From the IMG/VR virus record IMGVR_UViG_3300010885_050060, positions 1-64,000 of that record: a DNA stretch of 64,000 nucleotides, one strand, 5' to 3'. This DNA comes from a virus. The notes beneath the pieces are model-generated. The model had not been told where the DNA came from. It searched no databases and saw nothing but the letters and a program-made list of their open reading frames with translations. Each line of letters opens with the position of its first letter. Within the stretch, counting starts at the first letter, position 1. Positions 16,976-25,073 of the stretch are shown here, in pieces. Position numbers and translations under genes: made by a program.

Positions 16976-18355
16976 ATGGCTAATAATGTAAACTTCAGTT
17001 TATTTACAGTAACAGAATCTGAAACCACAAATTCTATTGGTTCAACATTTAAATATCCAAAAATATCCAAAACCGGAGATGGATATATAGACATAGTAAA
17101 AGATTTTTATTGGAAGAATAATGTATCGAATAATATTGATGAAGTTCCCTCCGTTACCTTGAAGGAATATACTTTAAAATATGGAATGTGGGCAAACAAT
17201 CTTGCAAGCATTATTAATCAAGCCACCCAATTCGCATCAAGTAAAAATAATTTAGACCCCTATTCAACATTATATTTTGGAGAACCAACAGGGTTTATTT
17301 ATAGACTTCCACATTTGTTAAAATCTGGATCAAGTATAAGAGGAGATATTAGCAATAGCTGGTCTGAAATAAGCAATCCGATAGGTGATATATTAGCTGC
17401 GGTTCCAGTAGTTGGAAGTTCAATTAAAAGAGCAGGAGATCTTATACAAACTCAAGCACAAAACGCAGCAAATTTTTTAACACCCGGATACGGAGCAGAA
17501 AAGGTATATAACTTTGGAAAAACAAACTCAAAATCAATAGTAATTACATTTCCTCTTTATAATACTTATAGCGAAGAAAGTGCTATGAAGAATTTTAGTT
17601 TTGTAAATTTAATTTCAATTCAAAATTTAAAGACTAGAACAAGTTATTTAACATATATTCCACCAAAATTATACACTGTTGATAGTGATTTATTGGGAGG
17701 CATTTATATGCCAGTGGCTAGTATTACTAATTTAAAAATAGATAGTATAGGAACGACTAGAAAAATAAACGAATATACTGCTGATAATTCCCGAAATGGT
17801 GTTCTTATACCTGAAGCATATAGAGTAAGCATAACATTAACAGAACTATTACCAGAAAGTAGTAATATTATGATGGGTGCATTGGGTGGCGATAAGGTTC
17901 AGGTATTTAGTGAAGTAAGTCCTAAAAATATTATAAACAATGCAGTTTCCCCTAAGCCATCAGCAATTGCAACACCATCCGATATTAATATACCAAGTCC
18001 CAATTTTGACAGATTTTCTCGTACAACTTTTCAGTCTATCCCAACATTCACAAACGGAGGAACTTCTACAACAGGGTTTCCAGCGGGAGTTGGTCCAACA
18101 ATTAATGTTCCAGAAGGTGCATTAGGCCGTAACTTTCAAAATGTTCCTCAAGGAAGTACTGGTCCCTCAGTAACCCTATCCGAGCAAGCAGGTCCAAGCA
18201 CAGGAAAGCCATCTCCTTCTTTAGTATATAAACCACAACCTGCTCCTCCACCCATTACCAAAGGAGGACAGCCATTAGGACAGCAATTACCTTTAGTTCC
18301 TCTTAATGGTAATCCGCTTCCATTGGACGTAACGCAATATCAAATTAAATTATGA
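16976..18355 (+). CDS. 48: Baseplate tail-tube cap, gp48-like
   Basis: This 459-aa protein follows the tape measure gene as gp48 follows gp29 in T4. The N-terminal 300 residues contain a tube-type beta domain, with SIVITFPLYNTYSEES near residue 190 and YRVSITLTELLPESSNIMMG near residue 280. The last 130 residues are rich in Pro, Gly, Ser and Gln and probably unstructured, which is an extension over T4 gp48 (364 aa). Its stop overlaps the next start (ATGA). Identification is by position, size and the beta pattern. Confidence 0.6.
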   Translation: MANNVNFSLFTVTESETTNSIGSTFKYPKISKTGDGYIDIVKDFYWKNNVSNNIDEVPSVTLKEYTLKYGMWANNLASIINQATQFASSKNNLDPYSTLYFGEPTGFIYRLPHLLKSGSSIRGDISNSWSEISNPIGDILAAVPVVGSSIKRAGDLIQTQAQNAANFLTPGYGAEKVYNFGKTNSKSIVITFPLYNTYSEESAMKNFSFVNLISIQNLKTRTSYLTYIPPKLYTVDSDLLGGIYMPVASITNLKIDSIGTTRKINEYTADNSRNGVLIPEAYRVSITLTELLPESSNIMMGALGGDKVQVFSEVSPKNIINNAVSPKPSAIATPSDINIPSPNFDRFSRTTFQSIPTFTNGGTSTTGFPAGVGPTINVPEGALGRNFQNVPQGSTGPSVTLSEQAGPSTGKPSPSLVYKPQPAPPPITKGGQPLGQQLPLVPLNGNPLPLDVTQYQIKL

Positions 18356-18708
18356 GACAAAACGATTTTACAGATTTATCAAAACTTTCAATGTATAGAT
18401 ATGAAACATTTTTCAATATATATACTGATAATGATGATTTTAAGTTCTATAATTTACTAAGAAATATTAATCTATTTCCCGCAAATAACTCAGAAGTAGA
18501 AGTTTCTTATAACACCAAATATAATGATACTTGGCATTTAATATCTTATAAATATTATAATACTATGGATTTATGGTGGTTAATATGTGCTTATAATCAA
18601 ATACAAAATCCGGTTAAAATGCCAGAAGTTGGAACTGAATTAAAAATTTTAAAAGCAAATTATGTTTCTACTATCATTTCGGAATTGAATAAACAAATCG
18701 GTAGGTAG
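18352..18708 (+). CDS. 53: Baseplate wedge protein with LysM-like domain, gp53-like
   Basis: In this 118-aa protein residues about 50-105 read VSYNTKYNDTWHLISYKYYN, then LWWLICAYNQIQNPVK, then VGTELKIL. This is the order of a LysM-type module as found in T4 gp53, where it locks baseplate wedges to the hub. It is shorter than T4 gp53 (196 aa), lacking most of the N-terminal part. It overlaps the gp48-like stop by 4 bases and precedes the split terminase. Confidence 0.65.
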   Translation: MRQNDFTDLSKLSMYRYETFFNIYTDNDDFKFYNLLRNINLFPANNSEVEVSYNTKYNDTWHLISYKYYNTMDLWWLICAYNQIQNPVKMPEVGTELKILKANYVSTIISELNKQIGR

Positions 18709-18726
18709 TATTTTTTAATGTTTTTG

Positions 18727-18734
18727 TAAATATT
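18727..18734 (+). promoter_or_regulatory. TAAATATT element before the terminase N part
   Basis: TAAATATT lies 4 bases before the ATG at 18739, in the 30-base gap after the gp53-like gene. It fits TAARTATW and suggests a separate late start for the terminase gene. Confidence 0.45.
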
Positions 18735-18738
18735 CTTA

Positions 18739-19149
18739 ATGCCTAGAAAAAAGAAAGTAGAAGAAAATTCCTTAGATGATTTAGATATGGATGATATTCT
18801 TGTAGACGGAAAGTTCTATCAAGGAAACGAAAACATCCTTCGCAAGGATGCATTGTTTAAATGGACGGATGACATGAAAGCAGAGCTTAGACTTTGCGTT
18901 AAAAGTATTTTGCATTTTGCAGAAAGTCACTTCTACATAATAACCGAAGATGGTAAGAAGAAAATAGAACTTTATAAGTATCAAAAAAATTTGTTAAAAG
19001 CATTTAAGAATGAACGATTTAACGTTGTATTGAGTTCTCGCCAATCAGGTAAGTGTTTGGCAAATAACATTTTAATAAAAATAAAAAACAAAAAAACTGG
19101 TGAAATAGAAGAGATTACGATAGAAGAGTTTTATAATAAATTTAATTAA
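18739..19149 (+). CDS. 17: Terminase large subunit, N-terminal part fused to a split-intein N fragment
   Basis: This 136-aa ORF begins as a gp17-type terminase (acidic and basic leader, then IELYKYQKNLLKAFKNERF, the adenine-binding region). It reaches the Walker A motif SSRQSGK, the equivalent of T4 SRQLGKTT. At that Lys it switches to CLANNILIKIKNKKTG and EEITIEEFYNKFN, then stops. The first 105 residues are extein and the last 31 are an intein N fragment beginning with the required Cys. Walker A is therefore cut between Lys and Thr, and no ATPase is possible unless the C part is joined by trans-splicing. Everything needed for that lies downstream at 20549. Confidence 0.88.
   Translation: MPRKKKVEENSLDDLDMDDILVDGKFYQGNENILRKDALFKWTDDMKAELRLCVKSILHFAESHFYIITEDGKKKIELYKYQKNLLKAFKNERFNVVLSSRQSGKCLANNILIKIKNKKTGEIEEITIEEFYNKFN
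19054..19146 (+). other. Split intein N fragment (31 aa)
   Basis: The fragment begins with Cys-1 immediately after the terminase Walker A Lys and ends at a stop codon after 31 residues. Block A is divergent: CLANN replaces the usual Cys-x-x-Gly-Asp. The rest, ILIKIKNKK and the EEITIEEFYNKF helix, follows the normal start of the intein fold. The break lies far earlier than in common split inteins (about 100 residues), as in the atypically split AceL-TerL type. Confidence 0.85.
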
Positions 19150-19180
19150 AAAACATACTAGAAAACATTTGGCAAGAGAG

Positions 19181-19188
19181 TAAATATA
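19181..19188 (+). promoter_or_regulatory. TAAATATA element before the inserted endonuclease gene
   Basis: TAAATATA lies 3 bases before the ATG at 19192, in the 42-base gap after the intein N fragment. It would give the free-standing endonuclease its own late start. A short repeat (TTCATGA, CCAT, TCATGAA; 19189-19206) that could fold over the ATG follows. Confidence 0.4.
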
Positions 19189-19191
19189 TTC

Positions 19192-20556
19192 ATGACCATT
19201 CATGAATTACTTAAAAAGTGTAAAAAAATTAAAAAAACAAATGGAGAATCCGCCGCTATTGATTTTTATGATACACAAATATTTTCCACAAATTTTTGTC
19301 CAACTTGTAAGGTGACTGGCAAAAAATTATCATATGATAACTGGTCTGAATACTTTACTATATGCGGAGCAGCAGTCAAAAATGCACTTAAAAAGTGTGA
19401 TAAAAATATAGAAAAGGCCAAATCTATAATAGAAAATGAATATATATTTGTAGAAGAACTTTGGGGATTTTATTCAGATTTTAGGAGTTTATCTACAGCA
19501 ATAGGAAAAAGAAAACTAAATCCTTCTCTTAACATCTCTTTATATGAAAAATATTTTAAAGATAAAACCAAGTGCTGTTTTCCTAGTTGTTATAATAAAG
19601 TTCCACATGAATTATTAAGATTAAATTCTTGTTGTCAAACTCACTATAATCAAAATATTAAAATTAAAAAGGGAGAAAAAACGTTAGAAGATTATTCACA
19701 TGAATGTAAAATTTGTAATGAAAAATTTGCAAATTCCTCGCATTTAACTATTCATATAGAAAAAAAACATATGAAAGCAGAAGAGTATTATTTGAAGTAT
19801 TTTTCTGACGCTAGAGGATCGTGTAAATGGTGTAACAAGCCGACAAAATTCATAAGCATAACAAATGGCTATTGTGATTTTTGTTATAATACAAGTTGTA
19901 ATATTGATTATCATAACAAATATCATAATAGGCATAAATGTGGAGAAATTATCTCAAAATCATTAAAAGAAAACAAAAACATGCCAAATCAAAAAGAATA
20001 TTGGATGAAAAGAGGTATGGACGAAGAAAATGCTATAAAAATGGTATCTGAAAGACAAACCACAAATAGTATACCAGTTATAATGAAAAGAAATAAATGT
20101 TCTAGAAAGGAAGCCGAATATATAAGATCGGAAATAACAAAAAAATGGTTAGATTCATTTCCATGTTTAAACTATAGCAAAGTTTCACAAGAATTGTTTT
20201 GGAGTATTTATGAAGAATTAAAGAAAACTTATAAAGAAATATATTTTGCTACTTTTAATGGTGGTGTTAAAGATGATTCAGGGGCTAATCATGAATATAA
20301 AGTTAAAACTAACGATTCTTATAAGAAATTAGATTTTTATATAAAAGATATAAATAGAGCTATAGAATTTCAAGGAACCTATTGGCACAGTGAAAGAAAT
20401 ACTAGAGATAAATTTTCACCAGAAAAAGATTTAATAAGAGAAAACCAAATAATAGACTCGCTTGGATGTAAAATACTAAATATTAAAGAGCTAGATTATT
20501 ACGAAAATAAAGAAAAAACTGTCCAAAAATGTTTAAATTTTTTAAAAAATGAATAA
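19192..20556 (+). CDS. Free-standing homing-type endonuclease: zinc fingers plus Vsr-like nuclease domain
   Basis: This 454-aa protein lies between the two terminase halves. It carries many Cys pairs: CPTC at 36-39, CCFPSC near 128-133, a classic C2H2 finger (C172, C175, H188, H193), CKWC at 211-214 and CDFC at 228-231. A YWMKRGMDEENA segment near 270-281 resembles small DNA-binding modules of homing endonucleases. The C-terminal domain reads KLDFYIKDINRAIEFQGTYW with His399, then GCKILNIKELD. This is the layout of the Vsr (very short patch repair) nuclease fold, with D381, E392 and H399 as likely catalytic residues. Vsr-like endonucleases beside split inteins are known from fractured phage genes. 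Its stop overlaps the start of the next ORF by 8 bases. Confidence 0.82.
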   Translation: MTIHELLKKCKKIKKTNGESAAIDFYDTQIFSTNFCPTCKVTGKKLSYDNWSEYFTICGAAVKNALKKCDKNIEKAKSIIENEYIFVEELWGFYSDFRSLSTAIGKRKLNPSLNISLYEKYFKDKTKCCFPSCYNKVPHELLRLNSCCQTHYNQNIKIKKGEKTLEDYSHECKICNEKFANSSHLTIHIEKKHMKAEEYYLKYFSDARGSCKWCNKPTKFISITNGYCDFCYNTSCNIDYHNKYHNRHKCGEIISKSLKENKNMPNQKEYWMKRGMDEENAIKMVSERQTTNSIPVIMKRNKCSRKEAEYIRSEITKKWLDSFPCLNYSKVSQELFWSIYEELKKTYKEIYFATFNGGVKDDSGANHEYKVKTNDSYKKLDFYIKDINRAIEFQGTYWHSERNTRDKFSPEKDLIRENQIIDSLGCKILNIKELDYYENKEKTVQKCLNFLKNE

Positions 20557-20905
20557 AAAAGAAAAAATAATACAGACTTATGATGTTTCTGACTATGAAA
20601 TAATGACAGATGATGGTTGGAAAGATATAACTCATGTACATAAAACCATTCCCTTTGATATATGGCATTTAGAAACTGATGGTGGATTATTTATTGATTG
20701 TGCAGATGAACATATCGTGATAGATGAATTTGGAAACTCCGTATATGTTCAAGATTTAAATATTGGTGATAAAATAAAAACAATTAATGGTATAGAAAAA
20801 GTAAAAAATGTATTTAAAACAGATTCTTTGCCAGCAAACATGTATGATGTTACTGTTAATAGTAAAAATCATACCTTTTATAGCAACGGAATATTGTCTC
20901 ATAAC
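20549..20905 (+). other. Split intein C fragment (119 aa)
   Basis: The fragment runs from Met to the terminal His-Asn, followed by Thr as the +1 nucleophile. It contains WHLETDGGLFIDCADEHIVI (block B-like, with an acidic and His pattern), then VQDLNIGDKIKTINGIEKVK, then block F and G: MYDVTVNSKNHTFYSNGI and LSHN. The long C piece and the 31-aa N piece together make a mini-intein of about 150 residues without an endonuclease domain. Confidence 0.88.
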
Positions 20906-22447
20906 ACCACAACCATAACTATTTATGCATTATGGTTAGTATGTTTTCAATCTGATAAACGAATAACAATTGTAGCAAATAAAGAAGCTACTGCTAAGGA
21001 AATATTTGCTAGAATTAAAATGGCATATGAACAACTTCCTATATATTTAAAACCCCCGATAAAATCTTGGAGAAAAGATGGTTTTAATCTTGGAAATGAT
21101 TCGGCAATAACTGTTAGTACAACATCATCATCCGGACCTCGCGGAACTACAAGTAATCTTTTAATTATTGATGAGATGGCTCACTGTCCTAATGATTTGA
21201 TGAAAGAACTTTGGAGGTCTGCTATTCCAATTATTTCATCGATGAAAAAGTCGCAAATTGTTGTTATTAGTACTCCAAATGGAACTGATAATAAATTTTA
21301 TGAACTTTATGAAGATGCTAAAAAAGAAAATAGCGAATGGCATTTAGAGGTTGTTAATTGGTGGGATGTTCCCAGTAGAGATGAAGAATGGAAGACAAAA
21401 ACACTGGCTCTCATGGGATCTAAGGAGGATTTTGAACAAGAATATGCCAATAAATTCCACGAAGCGGGAAAGGGCGTTATTGATGAAGAATATCTAGCTC
21501 AATTAAAAGCCAGTTGCTCAGAACCTGTATTATCTTTAGAAAATGGAGCTTATCAAATATTTAAACTGCCCAATCCAGAGAGTTTCTATGTTATAGGAGT
21601 TGACGTTGGAGAAGGAATTGGAAGATCAAATTCAGTTGCACAGATATTAGACGTTTCAAATTTACAAGATATTCAACAAGTTGCTCTATTTGCTTCAAAT
21701 AATATAAATCCATTTCATTTCGGAACTCGTTTGATGGGAATTTTACAGGATTGGGGAAGACCTCCAATTCTTGTTGAAAATAATAATAATGGTCAGCAAA
21801 TTTTAGATGTTTTATGCCAAACTCACAACTATGAAAATGTTGTTTCATATCATTTTGAAGGATTTAGTAAACACTATAACAATGCTAATAGATTTGGTAT
21901 ACACAATCATACAAATACTAGATATAAAGGAATAACAAATTTTAGATATTGGGTTAATAGCTTAAAAGCAGTGAAATTAAATGATATTGAAACATTATTA
22001 GAAATAGATAATTTTATTCGACTTCCAAATTTTACATATTCAAAAAAATCTGATAAATATTTAGATGATAGAGTTTTTGGACTTATTTGGGCATTATTTA
22101 TTCTCGATCCTTCATTGGTTGGAAAATATTTTAACATTTTAGACATAGACGATCAGGGAAGACCTATGAAAATTTTTCCAATTTCAGATAATAAAGAAAT
22201 TATTAAGAATAGTCCTTTATTAATAGGAGGAGGACAGACAATTGTTAGAAAACCTTCTATAAATACTCCATTTTCACATGTCGGTGACATGGATATGGCC
22301 TCTGGATTTGATTTATATTCAGATGATAGAGCGGCTCTTACCCAATGGTTGTTGGAAAGTGATGGTCCAGATCGTATGTTGCCTCTAAAAGCTGATGAAA
22401 TGGATAAGTCTTCTATGGACACATACCATCCAACTATAGTTTTTTAA
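20549..22447 (+). CDS. 17: Split-intein C fragment fused to the C-terminal part of terminase large subunit
   Basis: The first 119 of 632 residues are the intein C fragment, ending NGILSHN. The extein then resumes with TTTITIYALW, completing Walker A as GK-TTT. The ATPase continues with Walker B LLIIDE at 204-209 and the coupling motif VVISTPNG at 238-245. The nuclease domain has D352 in GVDVGEG, an acidic ILVENNNNG segment and YLDDRVFGLIWAL, matching the three-acid RNase H-like site of T4 gp17. Joined exteins would be 105 + 513 = 618 residues, against 610 for T4 gp17. The protein packages and cuts concatemeric DNA. The start codon overlaps the endonuclease stop. Confidence 0.9.
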   Translation: MNKKEKIIQTYDVSDYEIMTDDGWKDITHVHKTIPFDIWHLETDGGLFIDCADEHIVIDEFGNSVYVQDLNIGDKIKTINGIEKVKNVFKTDSLPANMYDVTVNSKNHTFYSNGILSHNTTTITIYALWLVCFQSDKRITIVANKEATAKEIFARIKMAYEQLPIYLKPPIKSWRKDGFNLGNDSAITVSTTSSSGPRGTTSNLLIIDEMAHCPNDLMKELWRSAIPIISSMKKSQIVVISTPNGTDNKFYELYEDAKKENSEWHLEVVNWWDVPSRDEEWKTKTLALMGSKEDFEQEYANKFHEAGKGVIDEEYLAQLKASCSEPVLSLENGAYQIFKLPNPESFYVIGVDVGEGIGRSNSVAQILDVSNLQDIQQVALFASNNINPFHFGTRLMGILQDWGRPPILVENNNNGQQILDVLCQTHNYENVVSYHFEGFSKHYNNANRFGIHNHTNTRYKGITNFRYWVNSLKAVKLNDIETLLEIDNFIRLPNFTYSKKSDKYLDDRVFGLIWALFILDPSLVGKYFNILDIDDQGRPMKIFPISDNKEIIKNSPLLIGGGQTIVRKPSINTPFSHVGDMDMASGFDLYSDDRAALTQWLLESDGPDRMLPLKADEMDKSSMDTYHPTIVF

Positions 22448-22448
22448 T

Positions 22449-23048
22449 ATGAATCAATCAATTTTAAATAGATCTAGAAATGACAAATTCAAACTTGTTA
22501 TGGATTTGCCAATAGCATTAAAAAGAAAACAAGATCTTGTAATGGAATCAAATTACAATGCAGATCAAATTCAATTTACTACATTTGGATCTCCTGTACC
22601 AAGTATAAAGGTAAATGAAATTAAAGTTCCTTTTGGAGGACAGGTTTATAATGCATCTAGTATATCTCGTCCTGCATATGACTCTTTAACTTTGAAATTT
22701 TTAATTGATAATGGATATCAAAACTATTGGATACTTTGGAAATGGTTGAATCTTTTTAATAATAGTGAAGATAGTTCCACTACTTTAACAGAACCAGTAA
22801 TAATGGAAATTGACGATATGCGATTAACAAATCCTATGTCAGATTTTACGACTACTTTTAGTTTATTTGGTTTAGATGAATTTAACAATAAAATAATAGA
22901 ATTTAAGTATACACAAGCATTTATAACTAGTTTAAGTCCTATTGAATATTCATTTCAAACTGCAAATGAAATTATTTGTACTGCAACTTTTGTTTTTAAT
23001 CAATTAAATATTTCTTTATTAAAGGATATTAATAGTTCTAATTGTTAA
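22449..23048 (+). CDS. Tube-fold baseplate protein (gp54- or gp19-like)
   Basis: This 199-aa protein has the T4 tube/initiator fold pattern: IKVNEIKVPFGGQVYNASSI (loop and strand), SLTLKFLIDNGYQNYWILWKW (strand and helix), MEIDDMRLTNPMSDFTTTFS, then YTQAFITSLSPIEYSF. In T4 three proteins (gp19, gp48, gp54) share this fold. Here at least three also do (11545, 12149, 22449). Position next to the hub gene suggests a tube initiator at the baseplate. It starts one base after the terminase stop with no visible Shine-Dalgarno. Confidence 0.6.
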   Translation: MNQSILNRSRNDKFKLVMDLPIALKRKQDLVMESNYNADQIQFTTFGSPVPSIKVNEIKVPFGGQVYNASSISRPAYDSLTLKFLIDNGYQNYWILWKWLNLFNNSEDSSTTLTEPVIMEIDDMRLTNPMSDFTTTFSLFGLDEFNNKIIEFKYTQAFITSLSPIEYSFQTANEIICTATFVFNQLNISLLKDINSSNC

Positions 23049-23050
23049 TT

Positions 23051-24760
23051 ATGGCTGATTCTGTACCATCAAATGACACTGCTAATGGAGCTAATACTGA
23101 TAGTAGATTTTTACTTCAGATTAGGGATCAATTATTTCACATAGAAGTGTGGATGTATAATCAAGTTGATGATAAAACCTTTAAACCATTTCCGATACCA
23201 ACATATTTTATAGAAGGATTGGCTATTGAAGAAAGTTTGATGAATTGGAATCAAAAGGGATGGATTGTATTGAATAATGATTTTGAAGTGTTTGAGCGCG
23301 GGGCATTGTCTACTGAATATAGACTCAAAGCTGGATCTAATACAGAATATGAAGGTGCTAATCAAATTCCTTCGCCCTTTACATTTAGAACCGATGGAAG
23401 AAATAAAATATCCTTAAGAATATTTCCAATAACCAAGTCTGATAATTCTGCAAATATTTCAGATTTGCCTTCGGAACAATGGGAAATGCGATACGACCTT
23501 GTTATATATGATATTGAAGATTTAAAAACTAATTCGGCTGCTAAAAAACTTAGAAAATTTTACTTTTGGGATGAAAGGTTTCAAATTTTTACGGAAAGAA
23601 ATATTGAATGGTCTACTTCTTTATATGGTAAGAGCAATGGAAATATAAATGCAAAAGATAGTGAAAGAATTATGCCTGTAAGTGAAGCCATAAAATCTAT
23701 AATAAAAACAGCAGCTTCAAATACATCTGATCCTAGAAGTTCATCCGATATAAAAGTTGGTAATACCGATGGACCAAAAGAAATAGCAAATCCTAACATT
23801 CCTTTAGATAATTTTGATTTAAAAAATTGGGACGCAGGTTCTAATGATAGTTCGATTTTTTATACTTCACCCGCCAATAATTGTGTATTGGAAGATTTAC
23901 AATATGTTTCTCAAAATTTAAAAGCTTCTGATGGTAGTTGTTTGTTTTTATTATTAGATAGATATACAAAACAATGGTCATTAATTCCTATAACTAAGTT
24001 TTTTAATGAAGCGGCCAAGAATCAAATCGAAAGGCTTGTTATACAAGATAATCAAAGTCCGAGCCAAAGTTCAGAGGGAGGTTCTACTCCATATATGGGA
24101 AGAGCACCTTTTGATTCTAATGAAAACTCTCCAATTAAAAACTTTCAATCTAATATAGCATCTAAAATATTAACCTATAAATTTGCTCCTATGGTAGCCA
24201 GTGATGATATTAGAATTACTAATGCTCCGGTTCATAATTATGATTTTTCAAATAATCAATATAATGTAAATTTTGAAGAAAACACTGCTGAAAAGTTTTT
24301 ACAGAACATGAAAACATTTGCAGGTTCAAATAATTCAGAAGGAGGACTTTATTCTTTTAAACAAAGCAAAACACTTCTTTTAAATATAAATCAAACCAAA
24401 ACAAGTGGCTTAATGGCATCCAATAATTTTATTTCTCGTAGATTTTTTCCAAAAGACATATCCGCCGTTTCAATGATAAAGGATTTTTTGTTTTTAAATC
24501 AAGCATTATACTTTTCGGCACCTGGATTAACATTTAGAACACCGGGAAAATTTGTTTTTATTGATCGAGATGCTTCTACTGGTGAAAAAAATCCCTTTGA
24601 TGATAGATTTTTAGGACAATGGATGTTAATAAGAGTTGTTCACATGTTTACTAAAAGTGAATATGTAACCGACATTGTTGCAACAAAGATAGACACTTTC
24701 ACTCCATGGTGGAAAGAACTAGACAAAGATAATCAAAAAGAAAATGGTGGTAAATACTAA
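23051..24760 (+). CDS. 27: Baseplate hub protein, gp27-like (tentative)
   Basis: The protein has 569 residues from the chosen ATG, two bases after the preceding stop; an in-frame TTG at 23042 is less likely. It opens with a tube-like beta domain (LLQIRDQLFHIEVWMYNQVD, then MNWNQKGWIVLNNDFEVF). A long region with FYFWDERFQIFTERNIEWS and a C-terminal beta part (SMIKDFLFLNQALYFSAPGL, GQWMLIRVVHMF) follow. This fits the gp27 hub type, which forms a pseudo-sixfold ring that adapts the spike to the tube. It is larger than T4 gp27 (391 aa). No single diagnostic motif, so moderate confidence. Confidence 0.55.
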   Translation: MADSVPSNDTANGANTDSRFLLQIRDQLFHIEVWMYNQVDDKTFKPFPIPTYFIEGLAIEESLMNWNQKGWIVLNNDFEVFERGALSTEYRLKAGSNTEYEGANQIPSPFTFRTDGRNKISLRIFPITKSDNSANISDLPSEQWEMRYDLVIYDIEDLKTNSAAKKLRKFYFWDERFQIFTERNIEWSTSLYGKSNGNINAKDSERIMPVSEAIKSIIKTAASNTSDPRSSSDIKVGNTDGPKEIANPNIPLDNFDLKNWDAGSNDSSIFYTSPANNCVLEDLQYVSQNLKASDGSCLFLLLDRYTKQWSLIPITKFFNEAAKNQIERLVIQDNQSPSQSSEGGSTPYMGRAPFDSNENSPIKNFQSNIASKILTYKFAPMVASDDIRITNAPVHNYDFSNNQYNVNFEENTAEKFLQNMKTFAGSNNSEGGLYSFKQSKTLLLNINQTKTSGLMASNNFISRRFFPKDISAVSMIKDFLFLNQALYFSAPGLTFRTPGKFVFIDRDASTGEKNPFDDRFLGQWMLIRVVHMFTKSEYVTDIVATKIDTFTPWWKELDKDNQKENGGKY

Positions 24761-24761
24761 T

Positions 24762-25073
24762 ATGGACAAAAATTCATTGATAAGAAGTCTACAAAGCAAT
24801 AGGATACAGCAGCTACAATCATCAAATAAGCCGCAAATGCCTTCAGCAACCAAGATGGCAGTTAACCTAGGCAAAAGCATAGTTAATAATGCAGCAAGTG
24901 TAATGGCAGGAAACGCATTAAAAACCGATTCTGAACAAGCAACTTCACGCTTATCCATATGTAGAGGGTGTGAATTCTTTGATTCTGGCTCTGAAAGATG
25001 CGGAAAATGTGGCTGTAATATGGCAGTTAAGACCTATCTAAGGGCTGAGAAATGCCCGATTGGTAAATGGTAA
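24762..25073 (+). CDS. Small protein with C-terminal zinc-ribbon
   Basis: The protein has 103 residues from the ATG one base after the hub gene's stop. The N-terminal 65 residues are polar and helical. The end is a compact cysteine cluster, CRGCEFFDSGSERCGKCGC and then a last Cys in EKCPIGKW. Similar Cys-rich tails occur in small proteins of T4-like baseplate operons, but I cannot name a family. TAAATACT precedes the ATG by 3 bases. The last 47 bases overlap the antisense dNMP kinase gene. Confidence 0.6.
   Translation: MDKNSLIRSLQSNRIQQLQSSNKPQMPSATKMAVNLGKSIVNNAASVMAGNALKTDSEQATSRLSICRGCEFFDSGSERCGKCGCNMAVKTYLRAEKCPIGKW

Noticed and set aside
18739-22447. Terminase as a pseudogene or frameshifted by sequencing error
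   Set aside because: The N ORF ends in an intein-type fragment beginning with Cys, the C ORF opens with a full intein C fragment ending in His-Asn, and both extein parts keep all motifs. A random break would not produce this.
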